DNA of 64,000 nt, taken from the NCBI GenBank assembly GCA_036936605.1, contig JAUPFV010000003.1, positions 153,048,997 through 153,112,996 of the forward strand. The letters run 5' to 3'. A program made the position numbers and the translations under genes. Positions 1 through 10,230 of the stretch are shown here, one piece after another (position 1 is the first letter of the stretch; each line of letters opens with the position of its first letter). Origin of the DNA: Limnanthes douglasii subsp. nivea (lineage: Eukaryota; Streptophyta; Magnoliopsida; Brassicales; Limnanthaceae). A model generated the notes under the pieces. That model saw only the letters and a program-made list of their open reading frames with translations, made no database searches and had not been told where the DNA came from.

Positions 1-1420
1 AGATAAATTAATCTTGATGGCGGTGGAAGTGCCAATAAAGAAAGGGCATGTTCGGAGTTTGTTCGAGTACTTTGCGTCACTGGCTATTTTTAGGGGTGAT
101 TCGATGACGGGTAATATCGATAGCTTGAGGAAAACACATATTGTTAGTTTGGCAACTTAGATGGAGGGAAAAATGTCTACTCATTTTTATGGCAAAAGAG
201 AAATTCCTTTTATTCTTTTTGATGAGGATGATTTGTGAGGAATTACAGGGCCACATGAGAATGCAGTAGTCATTGGGGCAGAAATAGCTAACGTTGAGAT
301 TAGACGCGTACTGATAGATACTGGGAGTTTTGCGAATTTCCTTTTTTAAGCAACGTATTACAGGATACGCAATCCTCCTCGAATTTCTCAGTCAGAGCGG
401 ACAATCATTCGTTTTACTGGAGTAACTGCGCGAGTAATAAGAGAATTCTAGGTGGAGGTAAGTTTTGGAAAAGGACCTTTCAAAAATAAGGTTCGAGTAT
501 TTTTTATGGTGGTAGATTGTCCTACAAGTTATAATGTCATTTTTGGAAGTTCATAGTTGTCAAGGATGTATGGTGTTGTTTAAACAATCCATTAGTGTCT
601 CAAATATGTCATTGGAGCGACCAAAAGGTTGCAAGGAAATGTTATGCCACTGCACTTCGGATTCGAGGATCAAGCAGTGGTGATTCTATGAATGAATAGC
701 AGCCATGGTGGTTAACCTCAGATTTTGATGAAAGGGTTGACGATCCGAGGGAAGCCACAGGGTCATTAACAGTAGGTGAAGAGATAGAGAAGTATATTTT
801 TTCTGAGGAAAGAGCACTTCGAATAAGAACCTTACTAACCCCAGTTCTACGTCAACGAGTGTTACCATTTTTGTCTTATAATTTGGATGTTTTCACTTGG
901 AAAACAGAGGACGTGGTATGAGTACCGATCAAAGTGATTTTTAATAGTTTAGTTGTTATTCTGAATGTGAAGCGTGTAATTCAAAAGAGGCAAGAATTTT
1001 TGTCAGAAAAACCATAAGCGATTGTTTCCGAGGTGGATCTTTTATCTAGGGTCGGACAATAAAGGGAATTCGAATATCCTTGATGGACGGCGATTCCAGT
1101 AATGGTCAAGAAGAAAAATGGGAAGTGGAGAATGTGTGTTGATTTTACGAAATTTAAATTGAGCTTGTCCTAACCACCCATTTCTTGTTCCTCGAATACA
1201 CTAGCTAATTGATTCTACATTAGGAAAACAAATATTAAATTTTATGGAGGCTTTTGCAGGATATAATTAGATCCATCTGGATCTTAAGGATCAATAATGT
1301 ACTACTTTCGTCACTAACAGAGGTTTGTATTGTTATAAAGTTATGCCTTTTTTATTGAAAAATGTTGGGCTACCTACCAAAGGTTCGTGAATAAGGCATT
1401 CGCTACCTATAAATTGAAAT
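1..1420 (+). pseudogene. Ty3/gypsy (Tat-type) gag end, protease and RT start, decayed
   Basis: Polyprotein fragment of an LTR retrotransposon. The reading begins inside the gag/pol linker (motifs KGHVRSLFEYFASL, then FYGKREIPFILFDEDD), continues through an aspartic protease with the catalytic motif IDTGS near 311-334, and reaches the reverse transcriptase with KKKNGKWRMCVDF near 1105-1150 and NVGATYQRFVNKAF (one G read as W) near 1360-1400. Many in-frame stops and frameshifts break it. It stops abruptly at about 1420 in AT-rich sequence, before the catalytic YxDD motif. The protease and flanking peptide closely match the minus-strand gypsy at 20-23.9 kb, so both belong to one family. The fragment starts outside the window. 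Confidence 0.85.
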
Positions 1421-1590
1421 AAAATGTTTTAATTAAAGTTCATTTTTTAATTATAATAAGTTTACAAGTTTGAAAAATATTAGCTATCTCTAAAATTTGA
1501 AGAAACGCATATTTATTGAATTGAATTATAATTTTCAGACTTGTTAAGTAAATGATATTTGTTAAATTAGATATTCTTAAACAGATTAAC

Positions 1591-1888
1591 TGTTGAGAGG
1601 ATTGTGAATGTGTTATATGTATAGAACAAATGATGGTATGATCTGAAGATATTGAGCATACAAATATCATTCAGTGAATAATCCAGAAGCATAAAGAAAA
1701 TATTTGAAACGTTGAGTGAATGTATCTCTCACATCTTCACCCTTTCAACACATAAACCAAATCATGTCTTTAGGCACATCACAATTACAGTGTATATATA
1801 TAGTGTGGAAGAAAGTAAACCCTAGCCAATATACAGACTAATATTAAATAGCTCATATACATTTTATTCTACTCTTGACACTCTAACA
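1591..1888 (-). repeat. 3' LTR of minus-strand copia fragment
   Basis: On the minus strand a polypurine stretch (TTTGAGGGGG) ends at about 1890 and is followed by TGTTAGAGTG. The proposed far end reads CCTCTCAACA, so the LTR has imperfect inverted ends TGTTAGAG / TGTTGAGAG and runs 298 bp. It lies just downstream of the copia RNase H end at 1895. A TATA-rich stretch near 1795-1803 is compatible with an LTR promoter. The partner LTR is not in the window, so the boundaries are inferred from the end motifs only. Confidence 0.6.
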
Positions 1889-3010
1889 ACCCCCTCAAAT
1901 TAAAGCATGAAGATTATGAATGTCGAACTTGCCAAGCAAAAACTCAATTTTTTGCTTGTTTAGTGCTTTGGTAACGATGTCTGCATGCTGAGACTTAGTG
2001 GGCACGTGAGATGTGCAAATAACCCTATCAAGTATCGCATCTTTTAGAAAATGACAATCTACTTCAATATGCTTTGAACGTTCATGAAACACAAGATTGT
2101 GAGCAAAATACCCATTGTCCAGTTGTTGACGATCTTTCTTGCGGTTGTAGACGACCCATCGACCGGTTGGTTACGAACCCTCAACCGGTTGTAGACGACC
2201 CCTCGACCGGTTGTTAACGACCCTTTGTTCGGTTGTTGACGACCCATCGACATGTTGGTGACAACCCTTTGTCCGGATTCTGAAAACCCCTAGACCGGTA
2301 GTAGACGAACCCTCTATTGGTTGCTCACGACCCCTCGTCCGGTTGCTGACGACTCCTCAACCAGTTGACTTGGTGATTGCAAAACACGATCAAACGAGCT
2401 TTTAGGCGCTCTACTCTTCCAACAGCAAGATATTTAATTTTATAAATCCACTGATTCCCCAAAGCTTTCTTCAATTATGGTAGATGCACCAAGGTCCAAG
2501 TATGATCATCCTCTAGTTCTTGAATTTCATGTTGTATTTTCTCTCTCCAATTAGGGTGTTACATAGCCTCTCATAATGACTTAGGCTCATCCCAAGAGGT
2601 AATATATGCAAGAAAAGAGCGGTGTGCCAAGTAGAAAGATAACTTTTTATAAAATAAGTGAGAGGATAAAGCATATCGTGATCACAAGATGGACTAGAAC
2701 TGAGAGCATGAGGAGCACATTCCATTAAATGTACTATTGTAGTCATCACAAAATCTTTCAAACGAGTAGAAAGAATTTTATTACGCTTGTCTCGTCCAAG
2801 ATTTGAAGAAATGCCTGGAGTATCTGAAACAACATCCAAAACTACTGGCGGATCAGAGACACCGCTGCGACCAACTGGAGGCGGATATTGTGCATCACCG
2901 ACCTTGGTAACCTCCATGAGTGGCGCTAGCATAGGGATGCTGCCATGCTATGACTCCTCCTCTTCACTCGGCAAAGCCTTCTCAACTTCCTCCCAAATAT
3001 GAACAATGTC
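1889..3010 (-). pseudogene. Ty1/copia pol fragment with RT replaced by a minisatellite
   Basis: Minus-strand copia remnant. The part at about 3010-2510 is the linker between integrase and RT, including STRLKDFVM and YPLTYFI. The start of RT with the TWTLVHLP motif follows at about 2500-2400. The reading is then lost, and at 2092-1895 the C-terminal RNase H region appears (MFHERSKHIEVDCHF, then TKALNKQKIEFLLGK). Nearly all of RT and the first part of RNase H are missing. The gap is occupied by the 22-bp tandem repeat at 2120-2361. A polypurine tract and LTR follow at 1888. Confidence 0.8.
2120..2361. repeat. Minisatellite, 11 units of 22 bp
   Basis: Eleven consecutive units, each exactly 22 bp, consensus close to CGGTTGTAGACGACCCCTCG followed by AC. 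Units start at 2120, 2142, 2164, 2186, 2208, 2230, 2252, 2274, 2296, 2318 and 2340. The units differ from each other at several positions, so the array is old, yet no length change has accumulated. It sits exactly in the gap where the RT of the flanking copia is missing. It is far more GC-rich than its surroundings. Confidence 0.93.
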
Positions 3011-3080
3011 ATGTGTTAAATATGAACAAAGATTTTTGGAAGGTACTTGTGGTTCATGTGTAATTCGTTATTAGTGATTC

Positions 3081-3326
3081 ACATGCTACTGTTGATTCTA
3101 CTTCGTATTTAACCAATTGCCCGCAATACACATTCAACTCTTGATTCTCAGTTTCAATTTAACACATAATTCTCAATTCGCATTTAAGCCTTGATTCTCA
3201 GTTCAGATGTAACACATTACTCTTAGTTCATATTCAACATTTGATTCTTAATTCAGATTTAATAAATGATTCGCGATTCACATTTAACTGATGATTCTAA
3301 ATTTGGATTTAGCACATAATTCTCAG
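3081..3326. repeat. Minisatellite, about 10 units of 25 bp
   Basis: Tandem array of degenerate units resembling ACATTTAACACTTGATTCTC followed by AGTTC. Unit starts fall at 3081, 3105, 3130, 3155, 3180, 3205, 3230, 3255, 3280 and 3305; the first is 24 bp, the last is partial and the rest are 25 bp. The sequence is unrelated to the 22-bp array 700 bp away. It forms the left boundary of the plus-strand copia that starts at 3327. Confidence 0.9.
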
Positions 3327-5040
3327 GCACTCAATCCTACACTGACAGTTGACCTACCACTTCCTCACCCTGAATCTTCACAAACCTTATCCACCACTCT
3401 TAAAACTCACACCATGCAAACTAGGTCACAAAAGGGTACCCTTAAACCTAAGTCTCCCGATATTGGGTCCTTAACCAATACTACCTTGTCCACTCCTAAA
3501 CCTACAAAGTACTCTAAATCTGTGTCTAATCCTAAGTCGGTTGCTGCTATGGATAGTGAATACAAGGCTCTAATGGTAAACAACACCTGGACACTGGTCC
3601 CATGGTCTCCTACAATGAATGTTGTTGGGTGTAAGTGGGTGTTTAAGCTCAAGCACAACATGGATGCGTCTATACAACGCTATAAAGCAAGACTGGTGGC
3701 CAAGGGGTTTCATCAAACCCCTGACATTTATTTTTCAGAAACTTTCAGTCCAGTCATTAAGGTCTCTACTTTCAGACTGGTATTGACTCTTGTTGTGTCT
3801 AAGGAATGAGAAGTACGACAGCTTGACATAAACAACGATTTTTTTAATGGCTACCTAACTGAGGATGTCTACATGACTCAGCCTGAGGGGTTTCAGGACT
3901 CTTTGCATCCCACACATGTATGCAAGCTGCACAAAGCTCTGTATGGACTTAAACAAGCTCCAAGAGCCTGGTATTCTAGACTCAGAGACACTCTCCTTAG
4001 TTGGGGGTTCCACAACTCTAGAGCAGACTGCTCTCTCTTCTACTATGTCTTTCACACTACTGTGATTTTAATTTTAGTCTACGTTGACGACATACTGGTT
4101 ACAGGGAGACAAACTCAGTGCTTGACTCAGTTTGTTCACTAGTTGAATGCACTTTTTTCATTAAAAGACATGGGGCCATTTCACCTTTTTCTTGGAATCA
4201 AGGCTCATCGTGACCCCACTGGTATCTACCTAACTCCGCATCAATACGTTACTAACCTGCTTGCTGCTCAAGGATTGTCGCTGTTCAAACCGTGTCCCAT
4301 TCCAATGGCTGCTAGTGTTCATCTGTCAAGCACCTCTGGTACACCTCTTCAGGACCCTACACCATATAGAAGCTTTTTAGGTGCGCTTCAATATCTGACC
4401 CGCACAAGACTAGACATTGCGTTCGCTATTAACAAACTTAGCCAGTACCAACAAAGTCCTACTACAACTCACTAGCAGTTCTTAAAAATATTCTTGAGGT
4501 ACTTATCTGGTTCTCGGTGGCTTGGACTCCATATCAAACCGTGTGATAATCTCCACCTTCAAGGATTCTGAGACGCTGATTGGGCTTCTTCCCCTGATGA
4601 TAGATGCAGCGTTGGAGCTTACTGTGTCTACCTAGGGGATTAACTTGTCTTCTGGTCTTCAAAAAAGCAGCACATCGTCGCTCGATCCTCTACTGAGTCA
4701 GAATATCGCGCACTAGCAAATCTGTTTGCTGAACAGATGTGGTTACGGTCTATCCTCTATGAAATCAAACTCCCCGTTGCTCCACCGTCGGTTATCTGGT
4801 ATGACAACCTATGGGCCAGTTGGTTAGCTTCTAACCCAGTCTTTCACCACGAACAAAGAACATCGAGCTTGATGTGCACTTTGTCCGTGACCATGTTCTT
4901 CAGGGAGCTCTTCAGATCAAGTACGTTCCGTCTCAAGACCAGTTGGCCGACTCTCTTACCAAACCATTGACGCATGCACGTTTTCTGTTTCTCTAGGACA
5001 AACTCGGAGTCATCGATTCGCCCCTTCGTTTGCGGGGGGA
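3327..5040 (+). pseudogene. Ty1/copia RT-RNase H fragment
   Basis: Copia pol 3' half. Visible in order: linker TMQTRSQKGTLKPKS, RT start NNTWTLVPWSP and GCKWVFKLKHNMD, YKARLVAKGFHQTPD, LYGLKQAPRAWY, the catalytic VYVDDILVTG near 4080-4105, SFLGALQYLTRTR, and RNase H with RSSTESEYRALAN near 4685-4725 and SQDQLADSLTKPLTHARF near 4930-4985. The frame is broken by stops and small indels (for example 3807-3810, 4141 and 4474), so it cannot be translated as one protein. Gag, protease and integrase are absent; the left edge is the 25-bp minisatellite. The same family recurs on the minus strand at 57.2-59.6 kb. Confidence 0.92.
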
Positions 5041-5570
5041 TGTCAAGAGTAATCCTCCACTAGCTCTAGTGACTTTTGCCGGCGACAGAGGAGGTCTCCA
5101 CCGACAGTAATTGGAAGAGAAACAAAAGGTAAAGTCAGCTAGGGTTTCAAGTACCTCTAGCTGACTTTTTGATCGAACTCAAAACGACAATTGGATAGGT
5201 GTTTTGATTAAATGGTCTTGCCCTAGTGCAATCCGGGTCGAGCCTTTAGTGCAGCCCATTGACCCATGTTTCTCAACTTAGACTAGCCCTATCACACATT
5301 CTGATGCTGTAAATTGAAACTGGATTGTATTTACATTTATATACAAAATCAGAATGTAACAACGTGTACCTCCTTTGCACTCTCTCTCATGTAACAAGAA
5401 AAGATTCCATCCATAGCTGTACAACTGTGAGTGATTTTGATTAAGGAATCTAAAAGAATAAAAATTACAAGAACAAATATTCTTCTCCTTCAATAATCTA
5501 TGTCTCCATTTTTTACTGTGTACGACCCTGTATTGCAACTGGGTTCCCGTGCAGCGGGTTTGGGTAACAT
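5041..5570 (+). repeat. 3' LTR of the 3.3-5.0 kb copia (right end uncertain)
   Basis: A polypurine tract (TTTGCGGGGGGA) immediately precedes TGTCAAGAGTAATCC at 5041, the expected LTR start. The first part is recognisably similar to the minus-strand LTR that begins at 57155 (TGTCAAGAGTAATCTTC). I could not find a clear CA end; about 5570 is a guess from where similarity-like, promoter-like sequence fades. Confidence 0.6.
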
Positions 5571-5859
5571 TATGGAAGTTGAGTCGGTACCCTGAATATT
5601 TGGAGATCTCATGTTTTATTTTAAGAAGATTAGTTTTGTTAGAGATAAATTTTGTGTACTGGTCTTCTGTATAAAATTTGTGTCTCTGTGGATGTAAGTT
5701 TTTTTCACAATTCAAACAAAATAAATTTGTACCATGTGATTGGTTTGTTTTTTTGTCATAAACTCTATGTTGCAAGGTTCACAAAGTCGAATCTCTAATT
5801 TTTTAATCTCCATATTGACTGAATCTTAATGTGATTACCATTAACCAGTGTTTAAAATA

Positions 5860-8800
5860 TGTTGTTGGAGGCCAAGTATGAGTGGTTCTGAAGATTCAAA
5901 AGATGGCCAAAGAAAGCTGTGTCACCGCTCTTTGTCCAATGTATTTAGAAAATATCACAACTAAAAAGGACTAGCAATTACTAGAATCCTATTCGGATCC
6001 AAGCAAACTAGATGATCCAAAATATACTTCTAGTGTTGTTATTCATATTGAAGATGTTGAAGTACAGAGTCTAACATATGGGAAAAATTTCGGAATTGGA
6101 ACCAACTTGCCACCATAAATTGAAAGTAAAGTTGTTGTCTTTCATATCTAATAATTTACATATGTTTGCTTGGTGTCATGAAGATGTAACCGGTGTACCA
6201 TCTATCATAAATTTCCTTAAGCTATATGTACGAACCGAAGCGGGCCCAGTGATACAGAGAATAAAGGATTTTTCTCAAGAAAAATATGAAGTTATTGTCA
6301 AAGAGGTAGACATGTTAATAAAGGTGGGTCCTATTCGGGAACCGCAATAACCATTATGGACGGTGGATCTGGTGCTCTTAAAAAAGATCTCAACAGGGCA
6401 TGTTTATGGCTGTCAATTGTTTTGGAGAATTGAGAACCGGACAAGAACCAAATTGATAAGAACCGGGGCGAAAACCTGACCAAAACTTAACGGTACGGTT
6501 GACGGTTCCATTCTAAAAACGGAAACCGATACGGAACCAAAACAATAAAACTGATTCGGAACCAAACGGATAAAACCGATAGAACCGAAATGTAACCAAA
6601 GCGATAGAATGGATAAACCGGTAGAACCCATAGGTAATCGAGCCAATAAACCATTAGAACCGATTACTTTTTTAATTATTTATTTTTATATATCTATTAC
6701 CAAAATTATTACTTAATTACCCATTTTTTTAAAAACAATCAATGATTAATTTTGAAATTTTAATTTTTATATCATTTATAAAAAAAATCAGAATCAAAGT
6801 ATAATTGGAGTTAAATTTTTTAAGTGGATCAAATCGGGCCCAAACCAGACCGATAACAGATAGAATAGAAACTGAATTGAACCAAAAACTTAATCGTTTG
6901 GTCCAATTCCAAAAACTAGACACGAAAGCTTAGTGGTCTGATCATCTCTGAACCGATTAGCTTAGCGGTCTGGTCTGATTCCGTCAAAGCCCGGACTAAA
7001 CCAAACCGATAATAGCCCTATGCTTGTACAAACGATTCTTTCCATGTCCATCGGGTACAGCAGTTGATATATTTCCCTTTTGGATATAAATTGTTTTATT
7101 TGATGGATTCATTTTTATGGTGCAATCAAATACAAATGGATATGAAGGATCAGGAGCACACTATATTAATCAATGACACCATGCTGCATTTCTATAAGTA
7201 ATGCCTTTTGATTTAAAGAATTATGGGGCTACTTACCAACGCTTAGTCAATAAAGCCTTTGCTAGTTAGATTGAGAGAACTATATCATTTTATATTAATA
7301 ACATGATGGCCAAAATTCTAAGGGAGGAGGATCATTTTCTTGATCTCAACATAAAAATTTCCAACCTAGAAGCCATCAATTTAAAGATAAATCTAGAGAA
7401 GTGCACTTTTGGCGTACGATCTTAAATTTTTTGAACACTTGTTATGAATGAGAAACAGATTCAAGTGACCCAACCCAATAAGATGCAGTGTTGGCTATGC
7501 ACCCTCCTAGATCTAAAAAATAAGCTCAAGTGTTAATTGGAATGAGGAAAACTTTAAATAGGTTTATATCGAGGTGATCAGACATATATGCACAATTCTT
7601 CCAAGTATTGAGAAATTCCAAAAAATTCAATTGGTCATCAAACTGTGACAAGACGTTCCTCGAAATCAAGAAACATTTTTATTCACCTATTAATTTATAT
7701 GAACCGAAAGAAAGAATCTATGTATACTTGGCAGTATACAATCATGCTATAAGTGCAGTATTAGTCAGAGAGGTTTACAACTACCCTTTCCTAGTTTGTT
7801 ATGTTAGTAAGAGTTTGTTAGATGGTGAGAAAATATATCTAAAGCTAGAAAATCAGTCTCAAATTTGGTAATAACAACCATAAAAATAAAGCTATACTTT
7901 CAAACGAACTCTATCACCGTTCGAAGTTCTTTTCCACTCGTAGGTATGCTGCAAAAACCGGATATATCGGGTCGGATTACCAAGTGGTCCGTGGAATTGG
8001 AGGATTATGATATCGATTTTGTTCCTTGAACAACAATCAAGCACAATATATGTCACAATTCTTGATTGACTTTCATTCATGACGACTCTATATAGAATCT
8101 TTCGTCAATAAGCCTCGAAAATAATGGGTAATTCGAATAGATGGAGGATCTAGTTTGATGGATTGTGGAGCAGGAATTCGTTTAATCTCTCCCTTTTGAG
8201 GCTTAATGTACCAAGCCATACATTTCAGTTTTGAAGGTGTCAAACAATGAATCTGAGCACAAAGTAGCAATAGATGGCTTGAGGCTTGCTCAAATTTGTG
8301 GTGCCAAAAGAGTCTGATTGGTAAGTGTTTCACAACTTCTTATACATCAAGGTCACATGAAAAATAAAACAGAGAAAGAACAGTTGGTAAAATATTTGCA
8401 AGTATTGACATAAACTACTGCATATTTTAAAGATGTAAAGTACGAGAATGTGCTTAGAGTTGAAACTTCAATAGTTAACTTTTTAGCCACTTTTGCATAC
8501 ACCAAGGAATATCTTTGGATTTTGGTAAAAGAATTCATTTCCATAACAACACACCTCGAAGTGTGAGTTGGAACCGAGGAAAGGTTTCAAGTTTCTAAAA
8601 TAATAAGGCAAGAGTGGAGGCATGAGATCCAAGAATTTATTACTAAAAGAATCATTTCTAAACATAAAAACCTAGCTAAGAAATTAATTTTAAAGCACGT
8701 GGTTTTTAATTTTTGAGAGGTATCCTCTACAAGATATATTTGAACAAGCGTATGTTGAATTGCCTCAGATCCGATGAGGCCCCAACAATTTTATTTGACT

Positions 8801-9162
8801 TACATAATGCGGAAGACTCTACAGATTATGGTTATAAAGATTTTACTAGAGCGCTCTTGTTAGCAATATATTATTGGTCATCCATCATAATGGATACTAA
8901 AGATCTAGTTAAAGATATAATCCACGCCAGAGGTTTAGAAATGATATAATGTGCCAGCATTTCTTATGCAATAAATATCAAAAGTGGTACATTTTCATAG
9001 ATGTGGACTTGATTTGGTTGGACCCCTTCCAATTTCTTTTGGAGGGTATCGAACCATTATACAAACAATTAATTATTTATCCAAGTGGCTGGAAGCTGCA
9101 CCGCTCTCCGGAACTACTTCCAAAGCAGTAATCAAGTTTATCATTTCCAACATGTGTTTTAG
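5860..9162 (+). pseudogene. Tat-type Ty3/gypsy pol with two RNase H domains, decayed
   Basis: Continuous but heavily mutated gypsy pol. Order: region upstream of RT (CHEDVTGVP near 6170-6200, EVDMLIKVG, IREPQ near 6330), RT (interrupted at 6404 by a MITE, resuming near 7022), the native gypsy RNase H (AVYNHAISAVLVRE near 7730-7770, CYVSKSLLDGEKIYLKLE), then a second RNase H (WVIRIDGGS near 8125-8150, NNESEHKVAIDGLRLAQ near 8245-8300). Integrase follows: a zinc-binding region near 8700-8945 in which the expected paired cysteines are lost, then core motif GLDLVGPLPISFGG near 9003-9045. It ends at 9162, where a copia LTR begins. Two RNase H domains are typical of the Tat/Ogre lineage. Confidence 0.85.
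6405..7020. mobile_element. Non-autonomous hAT-like MITE inside gypsy RT
   Basis: A block that interrupts the gypsy RT codons: coding sequence stops after GGGCATGT (6396-6403) and resumes with ACAAACGATTC after 7027. The ends form an imperfect inverted repeat: left TATGGCTGTCAATTGTTTTG, right (reverse complement) TAGGGCTATTATCGGTTTGG. Flanking 8-mers GGCATGTT and TGCTTGTA match at 5 of 8 positions, compatible with an old 8-bp target duplication. The interior is rich in degenerate GAACCGATA-like repeats in both orientations and has no coding potential. Confidence 0.6.
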
Positions 9163-9296
9163 TTCATCCTCTCTGTTCAAAATTATATCTATGATTTTAT
9201 CCAATTGAAATTTTTGGAGAACCCTAAAAATATTTCAATAAGAAATTGTTTACAAGACTTCAAAGATTATCCGGAAACGAAACACTGTTTTCTACA
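9163..9296 (+). repeat. 5' LTR remnant of the 9.2-13.7 kb copia
   Basis: Starts at TTCATCCTCTCTGTTC and ends near TTTTCTACA. It matches 13600-13733 almost base for base. The corresponding first 400 bp of the LTR are absent, so this LTR lost its U3 side, including any promoter. The junction with upstream gypsy integrase lies at about 9162. Confidence 0.85.
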
Positions 9297-9323
9297 TTTT
9301 ATTGAAATATTATGGTCTTGTTC

Positions 9324-10107
9324 ATGAAGATAGGGATAACGAACGGAGGAGAATCTGCGAAGGAGATGACAAGTAAATTCGCTAAGTTGGACAAGTTCGA
9401 AGGACATGATTTCACACGATGGTAGAAAAATATACATTTTCTAGTTGACTACCCTTAAGGTTGTGTATGTCCTGAGTACCCCCTGGCTAGAGATCAATGA
9501 GAAGAAAACATTGGAACAAACGAGGAGGCACAACAAGTGGGAGAATGATGACTACATTTGCCAAGGCCATATATTAAACGGTATGTCTGATACTTTGTTT
9601 GATGTATACCAAAATGTCGAATCTGTAAAAGAGTTATGGGATTCTATAGAATCAAAATACATGGCAGAAGATGCTTCTAGTAGGAAGTTCCTGGTTAGTA
9701 ATTTCATAAATTACAAAATGGTTGACTCTAGACCTGTAATGGAACAGTATAATGAACTACTGAGAATTCTGGGTCAATTTGTTCAACACAATATGAAAAT
9801 GGATGAATGAATTTCGGTTTCTTCTGTTATTGACAAATTTCCTCCTTCATGGAAGGATTTTAAACACACAGTGAAACACAACAAGGAAGAAATGACTCTA
9901 GTCGAACTTGGTAGTCATTTTAAGATTGAAGAGTCTCTAAGGGCTCAAGATGAAATAAGTAATCCGAAGGGTAAAAACCAAGTGGTAAACTCATCTGTAA
10001 ATATGGCTGAAAGCAGCGAATTTTTTAAGAATGGAAATACAGATAAGGGAAATAAACAAAACTTTAAAGGAAACAACAAAAATAATAATTTTAACAGCAA
10101 AAAGCCT
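9324..10107 (+). pseudogene. copia gag
   Basis: Capsid-region polyprotein start. A possible start ATG is at 9324; a second in-frame ATG at 9366 opens MTSKFAKLDKFEGHDFTRW. A stop and a one-base shift near 9423-9445 move the reading to the next frame, which continues as TTLKVVYVLSTPWLE, YICQGHILNGMSDTLFDVY, LWDSIESKYMAEDASS and so on, the usual copia gag (UBN2-type) pattern. Another stop lies at 9808, after which the frame goes on with FPPSWKDFKHTVKHN up to an Asn/Lys-rich stretch near 10020-10100. The zinc knuckle normally found after this is missing because of the internal deletion. Confidence 0.88.
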
Positions 10108-10230
10108 AAAATATTGGAACTAGTGTTAACTGAGTTTCCAAATATTAGAACTAGTATTGGAACTAGTACATAGTGATTTATGTTAACCGAGTTTCCAAAA
10201 TATTGGAACTAGTACATAGTGATTTATGTG
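10085..10230 (+). repeat. Short tandem duplication at the internal deletion junction
   Basis: The segment around TATTGGAACTAGT, ACATAGTGATTTATG and GAGTTTCCAAA occurs two to three times in shuffled tandem order between gag and integrase. It marks the exact place where several hundred codons were lost, so it is probably a repair footprint rather than an original part of the element. Confidence 0.75.

Noticed and set aside
2059..2253. 64-codon minus-strand ORF
   Set aside because: It is a translation of the 22-bp minisatellite.
2120..2361. CRISPR array
   Set aside because: Units are contiguous with no spacers, and the context is a plant retroelement.
5278..5775. 165-codon minus-strand ORF as a gene
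   Set aside because: It covers the LTR region antisense, with no domain motifs and low-complexity composition.
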